Source: Lachnoclostridium sp. UBA6558 (GTDB lineage Bacteria; Bacillota; Clostridia; Lachnospirales; Lachnospiraceae). Taken from it: a stretch of 7,000 bases of DNA. The DNA is taken from contig DJJW01000063.1 in assembly GCA_002434335.1 (NCBI GenBank), positions 20,126-27,125 of the forward strand, in the 5' to 3' direction. The position numbers and the translations under genes are program-made. Numbering within the stretch: position 1 is the stretch's first letter; the number at the start of each line of letters is the position of its first letter. Under the pieces are notes generated by a model. The model saw only the letters and a list, made by a program, of their open reading frames with translations. It was not told the DNA's origin and did no database searches. Below, in pieces: positions 4,606 through 7,000 of the stretch.

Positions 4606-5058
4606 TTGGGAATCGGAATTAAAATAAAAAATATATTAGAGCAAAAAGGAATGACAATAAAAGAATTATCTGAGAAAACAGGAATATCAATCAATACTTT
4701 ATATGGAATCACCAAAAGAGACAGTAAAAATGTCAGCCAAGATACTATAAAGAAAATAGCACAGGCACTGGAAGTTAATTCTTTGGAACTTTTAGATATT
4801 GAAAAAATTATTGCTTTAGCTGAAAAAGCTAAAGACTCTGGAGATATTGATAGTGCTGAGATGTTACTCAATATTGGCGAGCACGTATATAGAAAGCAGT
4901 ATAATTCTAAATCACGCTTGTTAATTGCCTTTGATTTTCTTAATGAAACAGGCCAAGAAAAAGCTATTCAATATGTTGAAGATTTGAGCAAAATCTCCGA
5001 GTATGTTAGCAATGAATACATTGATCTGTTAAAAGCAAATAATCCTTCTGATACTTAA
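4606..5058 (+). CDS. XRE-family transcriptional repressor
   Basis: This is a 150-residue protein with an N-terminal XRE domain at about 6-62. KGMTIKELSEKTGISINTLY holds helices 1-3, and DTIKKIAQALEVNSLELL completes the fold. The C-terminal 85 residues are helical, with no peptidase or other known domain seen; they may allow oligomers or sense a signal. I choose the TTG at 4606 because GGAGG (4594-4598) is 7 bases upstream and the protein then begins MGIGIKIKNIL, as many relatives do. The in-frame ATG at 4588 would place the ribosome site inside the gene. It is divergent from the Cro-like gene and runs in the same direction as the integrase, the usual position of the master repressor in phage-type islands. 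The nearby TGTACTAA sites are its likely operators. Confidence 0.85.
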   Translation: MGIGIKIKNILEQKGMTIKELSEKTGISINTLYGITKRDSKNVSQDTIKKIAQALEVNSLELLDIEKIIALAEKAKDSGDIDSAEMLLNIGEHVYRKQYNSKSRLLIAFDFLNETGQEKAIQYVEDLSKISEYVSNEYIDLLKANNPSDT

Positions 5059-5093
5059 TATTTCAATAAACGCCTGTAACTATACATTGACAA

Positions 5094-5119
5094 TATAATA
5101 TGCTTAATAAGGCAGCCGG
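5094..5119 (+). repeat. Left copy of a 26-bp inverted repeat around the toxin locus
   Basis: The 26 bases from TATAAT at 5094 through CAGCCGG at 5119 match the reverse complement of 5343-5368 at 23 positions. They cover the -10 box and early leader of the toxin transcript, so toxin mRNA and antisense RNA share the start of their leaders. A TTGACA lies at 5087-5092, only one base from this TATAAT, too close to work as a -35 box. Confidence 0.75.
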
Positions 5120-5168
5120 TAGGACGGTCATGCCATCCGTTTCGAGTCTTGCGAAAGGGGTGGTGCTT

Positions 5169-5258
5169 ATGTACATTACATATGGTGATTTATTTACATT
5201 TGTAATTATGCTTGTAGCTATCATTACACTCGTTAGAGATAACAAGCGCAAAAAATAG
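5169..5258 (+). CDS. Holin-like type I toxin, 29 residues
   Basis: The peptide starts MYITYGDLF, continues as one hydrophobic helix (FVIMLVAIITLV) and ends with the basic tail RDNKRKK. This is the pattern of the small holin-like toxins of Firmicutes, which insert in the membrane and depolarise it. The ATG has AAGGGG (5155-5160) 8 bases upstream; a GTG at 5163 is in frame but closer to the ribosome site. The gene lies between an inverted pair of leaders, and its stop codon is inside the first arm of a two-way terminator shared with a convergent antisense RNA. These traits match type I systems of the par/Fst and TxpA kinds, in which the antisense RNA blocks toxin translation. It could stabilise the element or be a relic with a weak promoter. 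Confidence 0.75.
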   Translation: MYITYGDLFTFVIMLVAIITLVRDNKRKK

Positions 5259-5296
5259 CCGTCCTCTACTCCGCTAAAAGTTAGGACGACTATTTT
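5252..5296. terminator. Two-way terminator shared by toxin mRNA and antisense RNA
   Basis: Arms at 5252-5265 and 5283-5296 pair over 14 positions with one wobble around a 17-base loop. The arm ends are AAAATAG and CTATTTT, so a T-run follows the stem on both strands. The toxin mRNA and the antisense RNA therefore overlap and are complementary here, and the open loop offers a first contact. Confidence 0.85.
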
Positions 5297-5356
5297 GTAG
5301 TTAACCAAATATTTTACCGGAATGGATAGGTGCATCTATCCCCCGGCTGTCTTGAT
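5252..5356 (-). ncRNA. Predicted antisense antitoxin RNA of the type I system
   Basis: A perfect consensus promoter at 5363-5391 fires leftward and would start near 5356; the next terminator in that direction is 5296-5252, giving an RNA of about 105 bases. Its 5' part has a GGATAG/CTATCC hairpin (5321-5338) and its 3' part is the shared terminator. It runs towards the toxin and overlaps the end of its mRNA, as expected of a type I antitoxin. A leftward open frame with ATG at 5335 exists but does not look like a protein. Confidence 0.65.
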
Positions 5357-5368
5357 AAGCATATTATA
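5343..5368 (-). repeat. Right copy of the 26-bp inverted repeat around the toxin locus
   Basis: Reverse complement of 5094-5119 with 3 mismatches in 26. It holds the -10 box and early leader of the antisense RNA. The two copies point towards each other with the toxin between them. Confidence 0.75.
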
Positions 5369-5391
5369 CATCTTTAGTACTAAAGTGTCAA
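5363..5391 (-). promoter_or_regulatory. Perfect consensus promoter of the antisense RNA, with an operator-like palindrome in its spacer
   Basis: TTGACA (5391-5386), a 17-base spacer and TATAAT (5368-5363) on the minus strand are an exact consensus. Of the 17 spacer bases, 14 form the perfect palindrome CTTTAGTACTAAAG (5372-5385). Its AGTACTAA half resembles the TGTACTAA operators at 4484-4573, so the antitoxin may be under the control of the element's repressor or Cro protein. Confidence 0.85.
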
Positions 5392-5405
5392 CGTGTCATA
5401 ATGTT

Positions 5406-5435
5406 AAAAACCGCCCCTGCTACCAACAAGGACGG
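5406..5435 (-). terminator. Leftward terminator upstream of the antisense promoter
   Basis: On the minus strand CCGTCC (5435-5430) pairs with GGGCGG (5416-5411), using one G-U pair, followed by TTTTT (5410-5406). On the plus strand the same position is a C-A mismatch with no T-run, so it works only leftward. It would stop leftward read-through from the integrase region before the antitoxin promoter. Confidence 0.6.
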
Positions 5436-5457
5436 CTTAAATAGATACCATATAAGC

Positions 5458-5509
5458 AAGAGCCTATACAATATACTCTCAACAGGTTTATTGTAACATA
5501 CAGGCTCTT
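5458..5509 (+). other. Two-step hairpin in the integrase leader
   Basis: AAGAGCCT (5458-5465) pairs with AGGCTCTT (5502-5509), and inside it TACAATA (5467-5473) pairs with TATTGTA (5489-5495). The structure ends 14 bases before the integrase ribosome site. It lacks a proper T-run, so it is more likely a leader structure or protein site than a terminator. A clear integrase promoter was not found; a TTGTAA/TACAAT pair at 5491-5519 would start too close to the ribosome site. Confidence 0.5.
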
Positions 5510-5539
5510 TCATTACAATACGAAAGGATGTTTGATACA

Positions 5540-6835
5540 ATGGCTACAGTAGAAAAAAGAGGTAACAGCTACCGAATTACAGTAAGTAATGGTTATGACG
5601 TGACTGGCAAACAGATCAGGGAGAAAACCACCTTTACACCAGATCCGGAAATGACTGAGAAGCAGCAGAAGAAAGCTCTCGAGAAATTCATTTTTAATTT
5701 TGAGGAAAAAGTTAAGAACGGAAAATACTTAAGTGGGGAGAAAATGAGCTTCCTGGAACTAAGCGAATACTGGAAGAAAGAATATGCTAGTAATCAGCTC
5801 GAAGCAACCACCCTTGAGGATTATGTGGAAGAACTAGAGAAAAAGATATTACCGGCATTAGGCCATCTAAAAATAGCAAAGATTAAACCTGCCCACCTGC
5901 AAAGCTTTTATAATAATCTTTTAGAGGATGGTGTCAGAAGGGATGGAAAATCCGGTGGCTATAGTCCTGTTACAATCAAAAAAGATCATGCTATAATCAG
6001 CAGCATATTATCTCAAGCCGTATTATGGCAATTCATTGAATCGAATCCCTGTGATAGAGTAGCTCCCCCAAAGAATAAGAAACTATCAGAAGATATAAAA
6101 CATTTTACCTTAGAGCAGGCTGTTTATTTCTTAAATGCCCTTGAAATGGAATATACAACTAAATATAAGGCTCATGATAGAACGGACGATACAGGGAAGA
6201 AATATCACGTTCCTGAGTACATTGAAACCAGAAGCATACCGACACAGTTTAAAGTTTTCTTTAATCTGGCTTTATTCGGTGGATTAAGACGTGGTGAGTT
6301 AATCGCCCTTACCTGGGATGATATCAGTTTTACAAGTAATTCTATTAGCATAAATAAATCTACAGGCTATGTGAATAAGCAAATGATCACAAAAGCCCCT
6401 AAAAACAAAAGCTCTATTCGTGATATAACATTACCCTCTCCGGTTATGGATCTAATCAGGAAGTATAGAACTGAGCAATTAGAATATAAGATGTCCATCG
6501 GTGATCAATGGCAAGGCGATAACTATGTATTTATTCAATCAAATGGTAAGCAGATGCACCTGGCTACTCCATATGGAACTTTCAAGGACATTGTTAAGAA
6601 ATACAATAGAACGATGGAAAACGAAAAAGACAAGCTGCCAGATATACCTCTGCATGGATTAAGACATACCTCTGCTAATCTCTTAATTGCAGAGAATGTT
6701 GATATCCGAACCGTATCAGCAAGACTGGGACATGCCCAAACCAGTACAACCATGAACATATATGCACACAGTCTTAAAAAGATGGATGAAAAAGCAGCTA
6801 TCGCATTAGATAATATATTAATAAAAAAAGCTTAA
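5540..6835 (+). CDS. int: Tyrosine recombinase integrase
   Basis: This enzyme inserts and excises the element by site-specific strand exchange. From the ATG at 5540 it has 431 residues, the usual length. The N-terminal 65 residues are an arm-binding domain (ATVEKRGNSYRITVSNGYD). A core-binding helical domain spans about 70-175 and the catalytic domain about 185-425. All catalytic residues are seen: R250 in GGLRRGEL, K285 in ITKAPKNKSSIRD, H372 and R375 in LHGLRH, H398 in LGHAQ, and the nucleophile Y408 in NIYAH. A longer frame begins with ATG at 5528, but that codon overlaps the AAAGGA ribosome site (5523-5528), so 5540 is preferred with 11 bases of spacing. It points towards the window's right edge, where a tRNA-like end lies. 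The gene looks intact. Confidence 0.93.
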   Translation: MATVEKRGNSYRITVSNGYDVTGKQIREKTTFTPDPEMTEKQQKKALEKFIFNFEEKVKNGKYLSGEKMSFLELSEYWKKEYASNQLEATTLEDYVEELEKKILPALGHLKIAKIKPAHLQSFYNNLLEDGVRRDGKSGGYSPVTIKKDHAIISSILSQAVLWQFIESNPCDRVAPPKNKKLSEDIKHFTLEQAVYFLNALEMEYTTKYKAHDRTDDTGKKYHVPEYIETRSIPTQFKVFFNLALFGGLRRGELIALTWDDISFTSNSISINKSTGYVNKQMITKAPKNKSSIRDITLPSPVMDLIRKYRTEQLEYKMSIGDQWQGDNYVFIQSNGKQMHLATPYGTFKDIVKKYNRTMENEKDKLPDIPLHGLRHTSANLLIAENVDIRTVSARLGHAQTSTTMNIYAHSLKKMDEKAAIALDNILIKKA

Positions 6836-6843
6836 AACTATCG

Positions 6844-6872
6844 GAACGCATTGTCATGATGCGTTCTTTTTT
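6844..6872 (+). terminator. Integrase terminator
   Basis: GAACGCAT (6844-6851) and ATGCGTTC (6859-6866) form an 8-bp perfect stem with a 7-base loop, followed by six T. It begins 8 bases after the integrase stop codon. Confidence 0.9.
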
Positions 6873-6880
6873 GTAGCAAC

Positions 6881-6900
6881 AAACCCCAATTAAACCCCAA
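6881..6900 (+). repeat. Tandem AAACCCCAA pair, possible arm-type integrase sites
   Basis: AAACCCCAA occurs at 6881-6889 and 6892-6900, a period of 11 bases or about one helical turn. Position between the integrase gene and the presumed attachment site is where integrases of this family bind with their N-terminal arm domain. The function is inferred from position and spacing. Confidence 0.5.
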
Positions 6901-6905
6901 GCACG

Positions 6906-6927
6906 AAAAAAGCACCCTTTCGGATGC
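6906..6927 (-). terminator. Leftward terminator near the element end
   Basis: On the minus strand GCATCC (6927-6922) pairs with GGGTGC (6917-6912) around a GAAA loop, followed by six T (6911-6906). It would end transcripts entering from the right, for example from the tRNA at the window edge, before they run antisense through the integrase. Confidence 0.75.
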
Positions 6928-6980
6928 CCTGACTTCTTTAGATAATCTCTACAACTATTGATTTTACTGTATTTCTTATA

Positions 6981-7000
6981 AGCTGGAAATGGGACTCGAA
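6981..7000 (-). tRNA. 3' end of a leftward tRNA, possibly tRNA-Gly; likely attachment site
   Basis: Read leftward, the last 20 bases are TTCGAGTCCCATTTCCAGCT. They fit T-loop positions 54-60 (TTCGAGT), T-stem 61-65 (CCCAT), acceptor 66-72 (TTCCAGC) and discriminator U73. A U73 is typical of bacterial tRNA-Gly and tRNA-Cys. CCA is not encoded. The 5' part is outside the window, so the acceptor pairing cannot be checked. Integrases of this type commonly use tRNA 3' ends, and the integrase points at it. Confidence 0.5.

Noticed and set aside
4560..4871. Leftward 103-residue open frame
   Set aside because: It is the antisense shadow of the XRE repressor gene.
5140..5147. TTCGAGTC in the toxin leader as a second attachment site
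   Set aside because: The match to the tRNA-like end at 6981-7000 does not extend beyond 8 bases.
5063..5335. Leftward 90-residue open frame opposite the toxin
   Set aside because: It follows the antisense RNA and both terminator arms and does not look like a protein; a noncoding antitoxin RNA explains the region better.

Overview
The window looks like one end of an integrated mobile element in a low-GC Firmicute, probably a clostridium (Lachnospiraceae-like). The evidence is AT-rich DNA, strong AGGAGG-type ribosome sites, consensus sigma-A promoters, a tyrosine integrase of the clostridial type, a holin-like type I toxin, a VapE-family fragment and a phage/ICE-type sigma factor. The taxonomic call is an inference from style, not from a marker gene.

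Right end (about 5400-7000): a rightward tyrosine integrase (5540-6835) with its own terminator. It is followed by two AAACCCCAA repeats that could be arm-type integrase sites, a leftward terminator, and at the window edge what looks like the 3' end of a leftward tRNA (possibly tRNA-Gly), the likely attachment site. Next to the integrase (5094-5410) is a compact type I toxin-antitoxin locus: a 29-residue holin-like toxin and a convergent antisense RNA sharing one two-way terminator. The antisense promoter is a perfect consensus with a 14-bp palindrome filling its spacer.

Control switch (4256-5058): a rightward XRE repressor (TTG start) faces a leftward 65-residue Cro-like protein that has a strong promoter and strong ribosome site but no ATG, GTG or TTG; its apparent start is ATA. 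Four TGTACTAA sites, spaced in near-whole helical turns, lie between them.

Leftward early operon (2560-4131): a small acidic protein, an excisionase-like helix-turn-helix protein, an unrecognised lysine-rich protein, and the N-terminal part of a VapE-family replication protein that has lost its ATPase region. The order integrase/repressor in one direction, then divergent Cro, Xis-like and replication genes, resembles phage-inducible islands or prophage early regions. The replication function appears deleted.

Left part (1-2540): a two-helix membrane protein of unknown function, flanked by a 24-bp inverted repeat whose downstream copy is part of a terminator; then a sigma-70-family factor; then about 590 bases without a convincing gene but full of inverted repeats; then the start of another leftward gene. 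Exactly 16-bp perfect palindromes of several different sequences recur in three intergenic places (391, 2438-2514, 4144). They are not terminators and are the most unusual structure in the window.
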